A DNA stretch of 42,584 nt from Armatimonadota bacterium. Lineage in GTDB: Bacteria > Armatimonadota > Fimbriimonadia > Fimbriimonadales > Fimbriimonadaceae. The notes beneath the pieces were generated by a model that had not been told where the DNA came from, searched no databases, and saw nothing but the letters and a program-made list of their open reading frames with translations. The stretch covers positions 1 through 42,584 of the forward strand of contig JAEVZK010000040.1 in NCBI GenBank assembly GCA_023392285.1, written 5' to 3'. This document shows positions 31,664-39,126 of this stretch, piece after piece (position 1 is the stretch's first letter; the number at the start of each line of letters is the position of its first letter). Both the position numbers and the translations under genes were made by a program.

Positions 31664-32200
31664 TCAATCCATCACAATCGAGCAGCCGATCGAAGGCTGG
31701 TAGGGGTGAGAGACTGGTCTCCCCGCTAGCATCTCGTCTAATGCGATCTTTACATCATGTCGGCGAATATCGTTTCGCGGTCGGTTGTGCTCGGCGTACA
31801 TGTCGTTGATCCGACCGTGGTAGGCCAACGTGCCGTCTGGCCGGAAGATGAATGCTTCTGGCGTCAAGCTAGCTTTAGCGAATTTAACCAGCGCATGCTG
31901 CTGATCGATGATCGCCGTGCCCGCCAATTTGTAACGCTTCATGTGCGTGACCACTTCCTCGCGCGTCGTCTCCCGATCTGGATAGACAAAATTAATCGAA
32001 ATTTTCTTCGCCGAGTACACCTTCTGAATTTCGGCCATATAGGGCGCAAGTCGATTCGAAATCGGACAGTCCGTCCCTACAAAAAAGAGCACCGTCGCCA
32101 CGGCTTTGGGAGTGGGAACGCTCACCGAAGCACCTGAAATATCGGAAAGCGTTACCCCGACGTGGGCAATCGCGAACAGTAAGAGAGGAGTCACCATCAT
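31664..32200 (-). CDS. Redoxin domain protein (AhpC/TSA-like), exported
   Basis: The product is 178 residues. The start MMVTPLLLFAIAHVGVTLSD is a signal or anchor. The thioredoxin fold shows VLFFVGTDCPISNRLAPYM, with Cys in the peroxidatic position but no CxxC, then INFVYPDRETTREEV and TPEAFIFRPDGTLAYHGRIND. The end HPYQPSIGCSIVMD is the marker tail of redoxins that travel with c-type cytochrome/PHM-like genes in Planctomycetes-type genomes. The ATG overlaps the stop of the haem/PHM-like gene (ATGA), so both are co-expressed. An oxidant or thiol partner is likely but unproven. Confidence 0.8.
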   Translation of the reverse strand: MMVTPLLLFAIAHVGVTLSDISGASVSVPTPKAVATVLFFVGTDCPISNRLAPYMAEIQKVYSAKKISINFVYPDRETTREEVVTHMKRYKLAGTAIIDQQHALVKFAKASLTPEAFIFRPDGTLAYHGRINDMYAEHNRPRNDIRRHDVKIALDEMLAGRPVSHPYQPSIGCSIVMD

Positions 32201-33426
32201 TTCACCGGAAGCAGCTGAACATGAACCCAGAATAGCTCGTCCGCTTCCCGCGGACCGAAGTGTACGGGAGCACGCGGCGGAGCCAATTTAACCTCGCTCA
32301 GCGATAATCCTGTATCAGTATGGTTCGAATTGTCATACTCGATGCTAGTTTTCAAAATCGTGTTTCGACCCAGAGTCGGAGGATTCTCCAGGTTGTATGC
32401 GCCAGCCCACCTTGGATCCCATCGATAGATGTGCATCAGGTCCCGCTCGCCCAAACCCGGATCTGAATTCGAAGAGAGCCACACTTGCGTCGCGAGCGCG
32501 CGTGCCTCGGGTTGAATGCAGATGAGGGTTGCGGTGTCTGGCAACGTATAAGAGGCCTCGAGCGTCGTCCATCTCGGCTCTCCCGTAATGGTGAAGCTAT
32601 CCGTTCCGAGAGTCGCCCAGTAGGGGCGGCGTGACACCGGCTTCTTTGCGAAGTAGAGTCCGATTTTGAATCGCCCGTCTTCCGCGGTGCCGGAGGGGTG
32701 GTACAGCATCTGCACCGCGAGCACGGAGCCTTTCTCAACGTGAATCCCTGCGTCCGCGGGCAGCTTCCATGGACGGTAACCCAGCCCCCAGAAGCCAATG
32801 ACCCGACTGATTTCCAGACCGGTCGCGCGGAAGGTGTCAGGCTCCTTCGGCTTCTCCACGGCAAGTATTGCCTGACGGTCCACCCAAGGGTCTTCGGCTC
32901 GAATGTCGAAGGCATTCACTTCGCCCGCAAGCTTTTCATCGACCGGAAATCGCACCACCGTCTTCCAAGTGCCACCTTGCGCGGGAACTTGGATCGCAGG
33001 CGTTTCCAAGACAACATCCGGCTCACCCAATTCCCACCCCACCTTCGGAGGAGTCAGGTCGGCCGGATTGCCATCTCCTTCGACCATTCCACCTTCGAGC
33101 CAACGGCTGATAAGCTGAACCTCACCATTCGTTAGTTTCGGATAAATAGCCGGAGCTCCGCAATCACTCTCCCCTTCTGTTGGAGGCATCTTTTGGAGAA
33201 TCGCCATCAGTTCGATGAGGTCACCATGTTTCTTCGCGTCGCGATAGCTGGTCAACTTAAATGGCGCTGGTCCACCCTCATAGTGGCATCCAATGCACTT
33301 TTGTGAAAGGATGGGCGAAATGTGTTTATTGAACGTGATCTCGCTGGCAGCCGGTTTCTGACCACCGGCTTGGATGGCGAAAGCAAGAAAGGCTGAAGCG
33401 GACGCAAAAAAGAGAGGGCGAAACAT
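32197..33426 (-). CDS. c-type haem protein with PHM-like (copper monooxygenase) C-terminal region
   Basis: The product is 409 residues. A signal peptide of about 22 residues (MFRPLFFASASAFLAFAIQAGG) is followed by a single haem-binding CIGCH near residues 42-48, so the haem is attached in the periplasm. The remainder is beta-rich with PWVDRQAILAVEKP and GYRPWKLPADAGIHVEKGSVLAVQMLYHPSG, resembling copper type II ascorbate-dependent monooxygenase C-terminal regions, including a HYHP-like MLYHPSG segment. The redoxin partner follows with an ATGA overlap. The reaction and the real copper ligands are unproven. TAATAT ends nine bases before ATG 33426. Confidence 0.75.
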   Translation of the reverse strand: MFRPLFFASASAFLAFAIQAGGQKPAASEITFNKHISPILSQKCIGCHYEGGPAPFKLTSYRDAKKHGDLIELMAILQKMPPTEGESDCGAPAIYPKLTNGEVQLISRWLEGGMVEGDGNPADLTPPKVGWELGEPDVVLETPAIQVPAQGGTWKTVVRFPVDEKLAGEVNAFDIRAEDPWVDRQAILAVEKPKEPDTFRATGLEISRVIGFWGLGYRPWKLPADAGIHVEKGSVLAVQMLYHPSGTAEDGRFKIGLYFAKKPVSRRPYWATLGTDSFTITGEPRWTTLEASYTLPDTATLICIQPEARALATQVWLSSNSDPGLGERDLMHIYRWDPRWAGAYNLENPPTLGRNTILKTSIEYDNSNHTDTGLSLSEVKLAPPRAPVHFGPREADELFWVHVQLLPVK

Positions 33427-33670
33427 GCCTCATCTATATTAGGACAAGAAACGAACTCCGGAAGGATGATCTGGCCAAAAAGATCAGATCGCGACTCTCT
33501 CGACGAGCGTTCGTGGCGGTCGCTGGAAGCTAGCGTGGAGCGGTAGATCTTTCCGCCGCCAACGAGCGGCGCCGCAAGCTCAGCGAAACCTCGTCTGAAG
33601 GACGACTTGACAAGGGAGCCTTGTTAAACCCGGTAACAACCTTTGCCGCCTGGCATGGAAAAAAGAGTTC
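33427..33670. other. Divergent intergenic region with unexplained GC-rich part
   Basis: 244 bases between the divergent haem/PHM-like gene and the receiver gene. The left end holds the haem/PHM gene -10 box (33436-33441, minus). The middle (33500-33600) is GC-rich with the self-complementary-looking pieces GCGGTAGATC/GCGGCGCCGC, but no clear RNA family. TTGACA at 33607-33612 has no -10 at normal spacing. The minus strand is open for about 50 codons (no start, no family). Confidence 0.35.
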
Positions 33671-34108
33671 ATGGTCGGCGCGTTGAATGCTGCAGATAGC
33701 GGAGAAAGTTCGGTAGCGCGTTCACCGGTGGTCATCTTCGATCAAACGCGCAAAGACGGTCAGACATATGTCGATGCCGTTCGCACGGCCGCGCCCAACG
33801 TGGCCCCATCATTTCTCCCGGATGCCCGAACCGCCTTACAATTTCTTGCCGACTTCTTCAATGAGCCTCCGCGAGTGCTTGTGCTCGACTGGGCGAATAC
33901 CGAGGTAGCTGGCGACAAGTTTCTGGAATGGATCCGAACTCAGCCGCACCTTCACAACTTGAAGATTATTGTGACGGCAAGGGACTGCCCGCGCTCGGCA
34001 CTACTGGGAGCGCATAAGGCAGGGGCCGATCGATTCGTTAGCAAAGAGCCCACGCCTCAAGCTTTCTTCGAAAAAATGATCGACGCCATTCGCGATTGCC
34101 TTCGCTAA
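33671..34108 (+). CDS. Single-domain response regulator receiver
   Basis: The product is 145 residues and ends soon after the receiver fold. Strand 1 is SPVVIFDQT (one acidic residue where DD is usual), the phospho-accepting Asp is in RVLVLDWANTEVAGDKF, the Thr switch is IIVTARD, and the Lys is in ADRFVSKEPT. So it is a CheY/Spo0F-like receiver, with a weakened acidic pocket. There is no output domain. No kinase is nearby. An N-terminal extension of about 15 residues (MVGALNAADSGESSV) is flexible. AAAAGAG lies before the ATG. Confidence 0.75.
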   Translation: MVGALNAADSGESSVARSPVVIFDQTRKDGQTYVDAVRTAAPNVAPSFLPDARTALQFLADFFNEPPRVLVLDWANTEVAGDKFLEWIRTQPHLHNLKIIVTARDCPRSALLGAHKAGADRFVSKEPTPQAFFEKMIDAIRDCLR

Positions 34109-34683
34109 GGCTTATCAACTGTCGCGGGAGTAGGCGCAGTCTGCTTTGTACGACTTGGAAATGCGTCCTTCGTCCATACAACGATTAAGATCACCGTGGC
34201 GACGGTGATGCAGCTGTCGGCCCAATTAAAGACGGGAAAGTTAATTGCCTTGAACCAGAACATGTCGGTGACGAAGCCAAAACGTAAACGGTCGTAAAGG
34301 TTGCCAAGCGCGCCGCTTGCAAGCAATCCCATGGAGACGTGAACCCAAACGGACTCTTTAGGATGTCGCCAAGAGTAGAATCCTGCTCCCAATGCGATCA
34401 AGATCGCAATCGGAGTGAACAAATTTCCGCGTCCCTGCATAAGTCCGAATGCGATGCCCTCATTTCGACTGTAGGTGAGCTCAAAAACTCCCGGCCAGGG
34501 AAACCCCGGCGACTGGTGGACATTGAGTGAGCTTCGCGTCCACAGCTTGATCAGCTGATCCACCACGATCATGCCGACCAGGAGCACGAAATAAATCCAT
34601 CGCCGATCAATTCGTCTCCCGTCCACAGAGGAAACTACGCCGGTAGAGTCAGGCTCGTGCCCCCCGCTCGGGCTAAAGTCCAA
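34105..34683 (-). CDS. lspA: Lipoprotein signal peptidase (signal peptidase II)
   Basis: An aspartyl protease of the inner membrane that cuts before the lipidated Cys of prolipoproteins. The 192 residues have four transmembrane segments. Visible motifs are SRNEGIAFGL, GNLYDRLRFGFVTDMFWF (first catalytic Asp) and FPVFNWADSCI (second catalytic Asp). The first 28 residues and the last 25 are extra hydrophilic tails. TTG 34683 is inside the end of ileS (11-base overlap) with AGGG before it; ileS-lspA is a known pairing. It should mature the three small lipoproteins encoded in this window. Confidence 0.92.
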   Translation of the reverse strand: MDFSPSGGHEPDSTGVVSSVDGRRIDRRWIYFVLLVGMIVVDQLIKLWTRSSLNVHQSPGFPWPGVFELTYSRNEGIAFGLMQGRGNLFTPIAILIALGAGFYSWRHPKESVWVHVSMGLLASGALGNLYDRLRFGFVTDMFWFKAINFPVFNWADSCITVATVILIVVWTKDAFPSRTKQTAPTPATVDKP

Positions 34684-37444
34684 GCGCCCTCCGATCTCGC
34701 TCCGTTAACTGAATCTGCTCGCCCTCATAGGTGACCTCCACGACGTCAGGTCTGCGCAGGCGTGAGCGATCGCACTTGGGAAACGTACTCACCGAGAACT
34801 CGAAATGTGTTGGTCCTTTGGCCAACTCAACCCAACTGTGACGGAAATATAGAGCAAGATCTTCATTTGAGAAGCTGCGCAAGATTTCCAGCTTTGCGCT
34901 TGGAAAAGTTGCTCTCACGACGACATCTTGGCTATCCTTCGCCGAACCAGTCAGTTTCCACTGCTCGAAAGCCGCAGCAATTTCTCCCCTCGCCTCCAAC
35001 AGTGCGGCAAATCGTGCCTGCAGTGCATTTGCCTCGATCTCCTCAAGCCGCTCCTCGGTCGGAGAGTCGAAGACTTGCATATGAATTGAGTCTGGTGACG
35101 CTCCAGGAATCTTAGACCAGGTTTCCTCGGATGTATGGGCGAGCACCGGAGCCACCAATTTAACAAGCACTCGAAGTACGTGAAGTTGGGCGAATTGGCC
35201 CGAGCGTCTCGAATCCCAGTCTTTGCCATCGCAGTACATCCTGTCCTTGACCGCGTCCAAGTAGAATCGCGAAAGTTCCTTCGAGCAGAAGTTGTGAATA
35301 GCTGCCAAAGCGCCTCCAAAGTCAAACGACTCATAGAGGCGAACACAGTCAGCCGCCAGGAGATCGGCTTGCTCGATGACCCACCGGTCAAGATCGAGCA
35401 GCGGGGGCATGGGATCTTCAACTCGGAAGTCGTACAAATTTCCGAGCAAGAATCGAAGCGTGTTCCGCACGGTGCGGTAATGCTCGCCAAAGGTCTTTAG
35501 GAGTGCCTCGGAGCAAGGAACGTCATTCTCCCACTCGACGCTGGCTACCCAGTAGCGAAGCACATCCGCTCCAACCTTTTGACACGCTTCGACGGGATCA
35601 ACCACGTTGCCCAACCGCTTGGACATCTTCCTGCCTTGATCATCGTTGACAAAGCCATGGGTCAGAACGGCCTTGTAGGGCGGGCGTTCCATGATCGCAG
35701 TCCCGATCACAAGCGAACTGTTGAACCAACCGCGATGCTGGTCCGATCCCTCAAGATATAGGTCCGCGGGCCAATGCTCCTTCCACTCCGGAACTACGTT
35801 TCCTTCCAAAACCGCAAGGGACGTCGAGCCGCTGTCAAACCAGACATCCAGCACATCCGTTTCCTTTGTAAACTCGCGCTCGCCAGTTTCAGGATGTTCG
35901 TATCCTTCGGGCAGAATTTCGCTCGCCGACCGTTCAAACCAGGCGTCGGAACCCTCCTGCTCGATCAGCCATGCCACCGCTTCGATCGCCACCGGATCCA
36001 GCACAGGCTTACGGCTTTCCTTGCCGTAAAAGACCGGGATTCCCACGCCCCAGGGACGCTGACGGCTGATGCACCAGTCTGGGCGATTTGCGACCATCGC
36101 CTCAATGCGATTTTGGCCGCTGGGAGGGATCCAATCCACGTGCTTGATCTGCCCCAGCATTGTCTTTCGCAAATTGTTGTGGTCGATCCCAACGAACCAT
36201 TGCTCCGTCGCACGAAAAATCACGGGTTTATTGTCCCGCTCCGCATGGGGGTAGCTGTGCTGATAGTCGCTGACGCTGAGCAAGGCGCCGACTTCAGCGA
36301 GGCGATCGACCACCACCGTATCGCAGTTCTTGTAGAAGGTCCCGGCAAATTCTCCGGCCTCTTCGGTGAGCACTCCCCGCTCGTCGACGGGGCAAAGGAT
36401 TGGCAAGTTGTACTTCTTGCCAGTGTAAAAATCGTCTCGACCGTGGCCTGGCGCGGTGTGTACGACACCGGTTCCCTCGTCCGTAGTTACGTAGTCGGCC
36501 ATCACCGCAATCGAGGGGCGATCAAAGATCGGGTGCTTGAAGCTCGAATTCTCGAAGCTCTTCCCCAAGTCGATAAACAAGACTTCATAGTCCTGCCAGC
36601 CCAACGCTTCCGCGACCTTCGGCAGCAGTTCATTGGCGATGAGGTAATGATCCGAGCCAACCCTCGCCACCGCGTACTCGACCATGGGATTGAACGCGAC
36701 TGCTAAGTTCGCCGGAATCGTCCACGGAGTCGTGGTCCAGATAATGGTGTAGAAATTCGGCAGATCCTTGCTGAAGCCGTTGAAGTCTTTGAGCAGAGGA
36801 AACCTTACATAAATCGCTTTGGAGGTGTGGTCCGCATAGACGATCTCCGTGTCCGCGAGTGCGGTTTGCGACGTAGGACTCCAAAGTGTGGGCCGCAGGT
36901 CTTTGTACACGAAGCCATGCTCGACCATCCGTTTGAACGTGCGGACGATTTCCGCCTCAAAGCGGTAATCCATCGTGGCATAGGGCTTCTCCCAAAGCCC
37001 AAAGACTCCGAGTCGCTTGAACTGCTCTGTCTGAATATCGATGTACTTAGCCGCGTGAGCGCGACAAGCCTTTCTCAGTTCCGAAATGGTCGGAGTGACC
37101 TTCTTCTCCTGGAACTGTTTCATCACGGTCTGCTCGATGGGCAGACCATGATTATCGAAACCGGGGATGTAAGGAGCGCGGAACCCCATCATCGTTCGGG
37201 TCTTCACGACAAAATCCTTCAAGATCTTGTTGAGAGCGGTCCCGATATGAATAGGCGAATTCGTGTAGGGCGGTCCGTCGTGCAGGACGTAACTGGGAGC
37301 ATCCTGCCGCGCGTTTTGAATTCGGTGATAGATGTTTTGCGCGTCCCACTTGGCCTGAATGGCTGGTTCGAGCTTGGGGAGGTCCGCCTTCATCGGGATG
37401 GTGAAGTTCGGATCGGGCAAATTGAGGGTGCCACGTAGGTCCAT
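34673..37444 (-). CDS. ileS: Isoleucyl-tRNA synthetase
   Basis: Charges tRNA-Ile; cytoplasmic class I synthetase of 923 residues. The catalytic signature at 66-69 is HIGT in place of HIGH, the Rossmann segment continues GFDNHGLPIE, the editing (CP1) domain includes TDEGTGVVHTAPGHGRDD near 320-338, and the second signature at 606-610 is KMSKR in place of KMSKS. WFDSGST and SDQHRGWFNSSL lie between. The C-terminal zinc-finger region keeps a single Cys (FPKCDRSRLRRPDVV), so the usual zinc site is lost. ATG 37444 lies 11 bases after TAAAAT. It overlaps lspA. Confidence 0.95.
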   Translation of the reverse strand: MDLRGTLNLPDPNFTIPMKADLPKLEPAIQAKWDAQNIYHRIQNARQDAPSYVLHDGPPYTNSPIHIGTALNKILKDFVVKTRTMMGFRAPYIPGFDNHGLPIEQTVMKQFQEKKVTPTISELRKACRAHAAKYIDIQTEQFKRLGVFGLWEKPYATMDYRFEAEIVRTFKRMVEHGFVYKDLRPTLWSPTSQTALADTEIVYADHTSKAIYVRFPLLKDFNGFSKDLPNFYTIIWTTTPWTIPANLAVAFNPMVEYAVARVGSDHYLIANELLPKVAEALGWQDYEVLFIDLGKSFENSSFKHPIFDRPSIAVMADYVTTDEGTGVVHTAPGHGRDDFYTGKKYNLPILCPVDERGVLTEEAGEFAGTFYKNCDTVVVDRLAEVGALLSVSDYQHSYPHAERDNKPVIFRATEQWFVGIDHNNLRKTMLGQIKHVDWIPPSGQNRIEAMVANRPDWCISRQRPWGVGIPVFYGKESRKPVLDPVAIEAVAWLIEQEGSDAWFERSASEILPEGYEHPETGEREFTKETDVLDVWFDSGSTSLAVLEGNVVPEWKEHWPADLYLEGSDQHRGWFNSSLVIGTAIMERPPYKAVLTHGFVNDDQGRKMSKRLGNVVDPVEACQKVGADVLRYWVASVEWENDVPCSEALLKTFGEHYRTVRNTLRFLLGNLYDFRVEDPMPPLLDLDRWVIEQADLLAADCVRLYESFDFGGALAAIHNFCSKELSRFYLDAVKDRMYCDGKDWDSRRSGQFAQLHVLRVLVKLVAPVLAHTSEETWSKIPGASPDSIHMQVFDSPTEERLEEIEANALQARFAALLEARGEIAAAFEQWKLTGSAKDSQDVVVRATFPSAKLEILRSFSNEDLALYFRHSWVELAKGPTHFEFSVSTFPKCDRSRLRRPDVVEVTYEGEQIQLTERDRRALGL

Positions 37445-37455
37445 GGGAACTGCCG

Positions 37456-37461
37456 ATTTTA
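37456..37461 (-). promoter_or_regulatory. -10 element of ileS-lspA
   Basis: TAAAAT on the minus strand ends 11 bases before ATG 37444, implying a leader of a few bases. There is no T-box-like leader upstream in the 43-base gap. Confidence 0.5.
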
Positions 37462-37487
37462 CCTCTTGAGGTTGCTTGCGCTTTGGG

Positions 37488-37970
37488 CTAAAGCCTATGG
37501 ATCCCCGCTAGCACTAGACCACCCCCGCACGAACGATGAACGTACTTCCGCTTCGTTGGCAACCTTCTCGTCCGAATTAATGATTGGCCACACCGTTTGC
37601 ACACGTACTCGACCCTCTGCCGAGGCTGGTTACGCAAGCAAACGTAGCTGTGACGGACCACCGGTTGCAGTCCCAAGTCTCGCATCGCTTGCTGCCAATA
37701 CGGACCGTGATTGGCGGCCTTTCTGCCGTGGCGCTCAAACGCGAGCAGGTGGGCATATTCATGGAGCAGGGTCTGCCGGAGCTTCTCGGGCGAGTCGAGA
37801 ATGAGGGAGCTCAGAGCTATCGAAGACGTTTGATAGTAGGCGATCCCCGCGGAAACTCTTAACCGCTTCCACACGATCGTTGGCTTCTGCCGCAGGGGAT
37901 ACTTGCTTGCCGCCTCGCGCAGAATTTCTTCGACAAGCAGATTAACGTCGGCAAAGGGAGCGGAACTCAT
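37488..37970 (-). CDS. SprT-like zinc metalloprotease-fold protein
   Basis: The product is 160 residues and cytoplasmic. LLHEYAHLLAF is the HExxH zinc site, and NHGPYWQQAMRDLGLQP gives the third ligand region typical of SprT/Spartan-like domains. A C-terminal zinc ribbon has VCKRCGQSLIRTRRLPTKRKYVHRSCGGGL (three Cys and a His). Eukaryotic SPRTN cuts DNA-protein crosslinks; bacterial SprT roles are unclear. It lies between ileS and a microprotein gene on the other strand. Confidence 0.82.
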   Translation of the reverse strand: MSSAPFADVNLLVEEILREAASKYPLRQKPTIVWKRLRVSAGIAYYQTSSIALSSLILDSPEKLRQTLLHEYAHLLAFERHGRKAANHGPYWQQAMRDLGLQPVVRHSYVCLRNQPRQRVEYVCKRCGQSLIRTRRLPTKRKYVHRSCGGGLVLAGIHRL

Positions 37971-38006
37971 AATGAAGCGCTAAAGTCTGTTATCCATTCA
38001 TGCGAT

Positions 38007-38012
38007 TAAGAT
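38007..38012 (+). promoter_or_regulatory. -10 element of the microprotein gene
   Basis: TAAGAT, followed by about 23 bases with SD GGGAG (38022-38026) and ATG 38036. Confidence 0.4.
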
Positions 38013-38035
38013 CGCGTGAAAGGGAGAGCAAAACT

Positions 38036-38116
38036 ATGATTACCATTTTGTTAGTCGTCATTATCGTGCTGCTGCTGCTTGGTGGTGGCGGATACTACTA
38101 TCGCCGCGGGCTTTAG
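38036..38116 (+). CDS. 26-residue membrane microprotein
   Basis: The ATG is ten bases after GGGAG. The product is one hydrophobic helix (MITILLVVIIVLLLL), then GGGGYYYRRGL with the stop TAG 38114-38116. It is followed at once by a perfect terminator, so it is a complete one-gene unit with its own -10, SD and terminator. The shape resembles other tiny membrane proteins with a Gly-Tyr-Arg tail, but I cannot name the family. It lies between the SprT-like gene and a secreted protein gene, both minus strand. Confidence 0.65.
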   Translation: MITILLVVIIVLLLLGGGGYYYRRGL

Positions 38117-38135
38117 AGAACGCCGATCATGCAGT

Positions 38136-38161
38136 GCGGCCCCTTAGAGGGCCGCTTTTTT
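38136..38161 (+). terminator. Intrinsic terminator of the microprotein gene
   Basis: Stem GCGGCCC/GGGCCGC (38136-38142 with 38149-38155), loop CTTAGA, then six T (38156-38161). Two of the T belong to the convergent gene's stop codon. Confidence 0.9.
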
Positions 38162-38807
38162 ATTTACCCGCCAGCGTTGTATCACGATAGCTCAGCTTCA
38201 AGTTCGCCCTCACAACCCCGCCCGGCATGAAGGCGTTGCGGACGTTCAAGTCCGCCAGCATTAGCCGTCCGCTGCCTGGATCGAAGCTCATCATTCCCGT
38301 ACTCGTAAAGCTGTTCGTCTCCTCAAACTTCATAAAGAACGACGAAACACCGGATTTGACGGGAGGTTTGGATGAGAACTGAGCGCTCGCTGTCGTCACG
38401 ATACGCTCGTCGGTGGTGCCGAGCGACACGTTCCAGCTCTTGTTGCTCTCGGCCGGCATCCAAAAATGCAAGAGTCGTTCAATGCCGAAGGCCGCGTTGT
38501 CGAAAGGTTCTGTGTACATCAGAAAACCCTTCGGCGACAGAAATTCCTTAGAAACGGCTGGCTCTTCGGCCTTCAGCGGAGGAATATGCGTATCGTCGAT
38601 GATGGTTTCGATAAGGCGGGTCGAGATCTCAGCAGTCCAGAGTTCGCCGCTCTTCCCCACGATCCGATGAGACACACGAAATCGGTGGGTTTGAGTCGTC
38701 CCCCCATCGAGTGTTGTGAATTGCAAGGTCTCTTCTCCCGACCACGTCGTACCGATCGATAAGCGGCTCGACTGCATCGATATGGCAGCGAGTGCGGTAA
38801 GGATCAA
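38160..38807 (-). CDS. Unrecognised secreted protein (beta-rich)
   Basis: The product is 215 residues. A short hydrophobic start (MILTALAAISMQSS) suggests a signal peptide. The rest is beta-strand-like with repeated polar patterns (LQFTTLDGGTTQTHRFRV, ASAQFSSKPPVKSGVSS, DPGSGRLMLADLNVRNAFMP) and no cysteines. It may be an outer-membrane or periplasmic accessory protein (DUF6263-like by shape only). TTG 38807 overlaps the TGA of the preceding gene (TTGA), so the two form an operon. Confidence 0.5.
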   Translation of the reverse strand: MILTALAAISMQSSRLSIGTTWSGEETLQFTTLDGGTTQTHRFRVSHRIVGKSGELWTAEISTRLIETIIDDTHIPPLKAEEPAVSKEFLSPKGFLMYTEPFDNAAFGIERLLHFWMPAESNKSWNVSLGTTDERIVTTASAQFSSKPPVKSGVSSFFMKFEETNSFTSTGMMSFDPGSGRLMLADLNVRNAFMPGGVVRANLKLSYRDTTLAGK

Positions 38808-39073
38808 TGGCCCGGAACCTCGACCGGAATCTCGCCCGGGCGTCGATATCCCTTTTCCCGGGCCAACTGAGCCTTACCCTGTGGAGATTCGAGTTGTGCC
38901 TTCTGCTCCAGCAACTGATTTTCGGTGATCTTCGCCTCATCCAGATCACGATGTGCCGCATTTGCCTTTGCCTGTTGCTGCCGATATGCGACCCAGGGCC
39001 CTTTGCTCAGATAGATTCCGAGCCCTGCCGCGGCCGCGATAAGGGCGAGGTTAATGGCTGCTTTGCTGGACAT
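38804..39073 (-). CDS. Short membrane coiled-coil protein, DivIC/FtsB-like
   Basis: The product is 89 residues. One N-terminal transmembrane helix (AINLALIAAAAGLGIYL, about 6-22), then a heptad-like coiled coil (QQQAKANAAHRDLDEAKITENQLLEQKAQLE), ending in QLAREKGYRRPGEIPVEVP, which looks like the ARE-GY-PGE tail of septum-formation FtsB/DivIC/FtsL proteins. The function in cell division is inferred. TACAAT lies directly before ATG 39073 with no spacing, so either transcription starts inside the gene or another promoter is used. It is cotranscribed with the next gene. Confidence 0.6.
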   Translation of the reverse strand: MSSKAAINLALIAAAAGLGIYLSKGPWVAYRQQQAKANAAHRDLDEAKITENQLLEQKAQLESPQGKAQLAREKGYRRPGEIPVEVPGH

Positions 39074-39126
39074 ATTGTATTAGGACGCCTGTTTCCGCCA
39101 ATGATTTGCGACTTCCATGCGATTTA

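Noticed and set aside
33607..33612. TTGACA as -35 of the receiver gene
   Set aside because: No TANNNT at 16-18 bases downstream; nearest candidates have spacers of 12 or 21.
35774..36706. 310-codon plus-strand frame
   Set aside because: Antisense shadow of ileS with no domain and no start signals.
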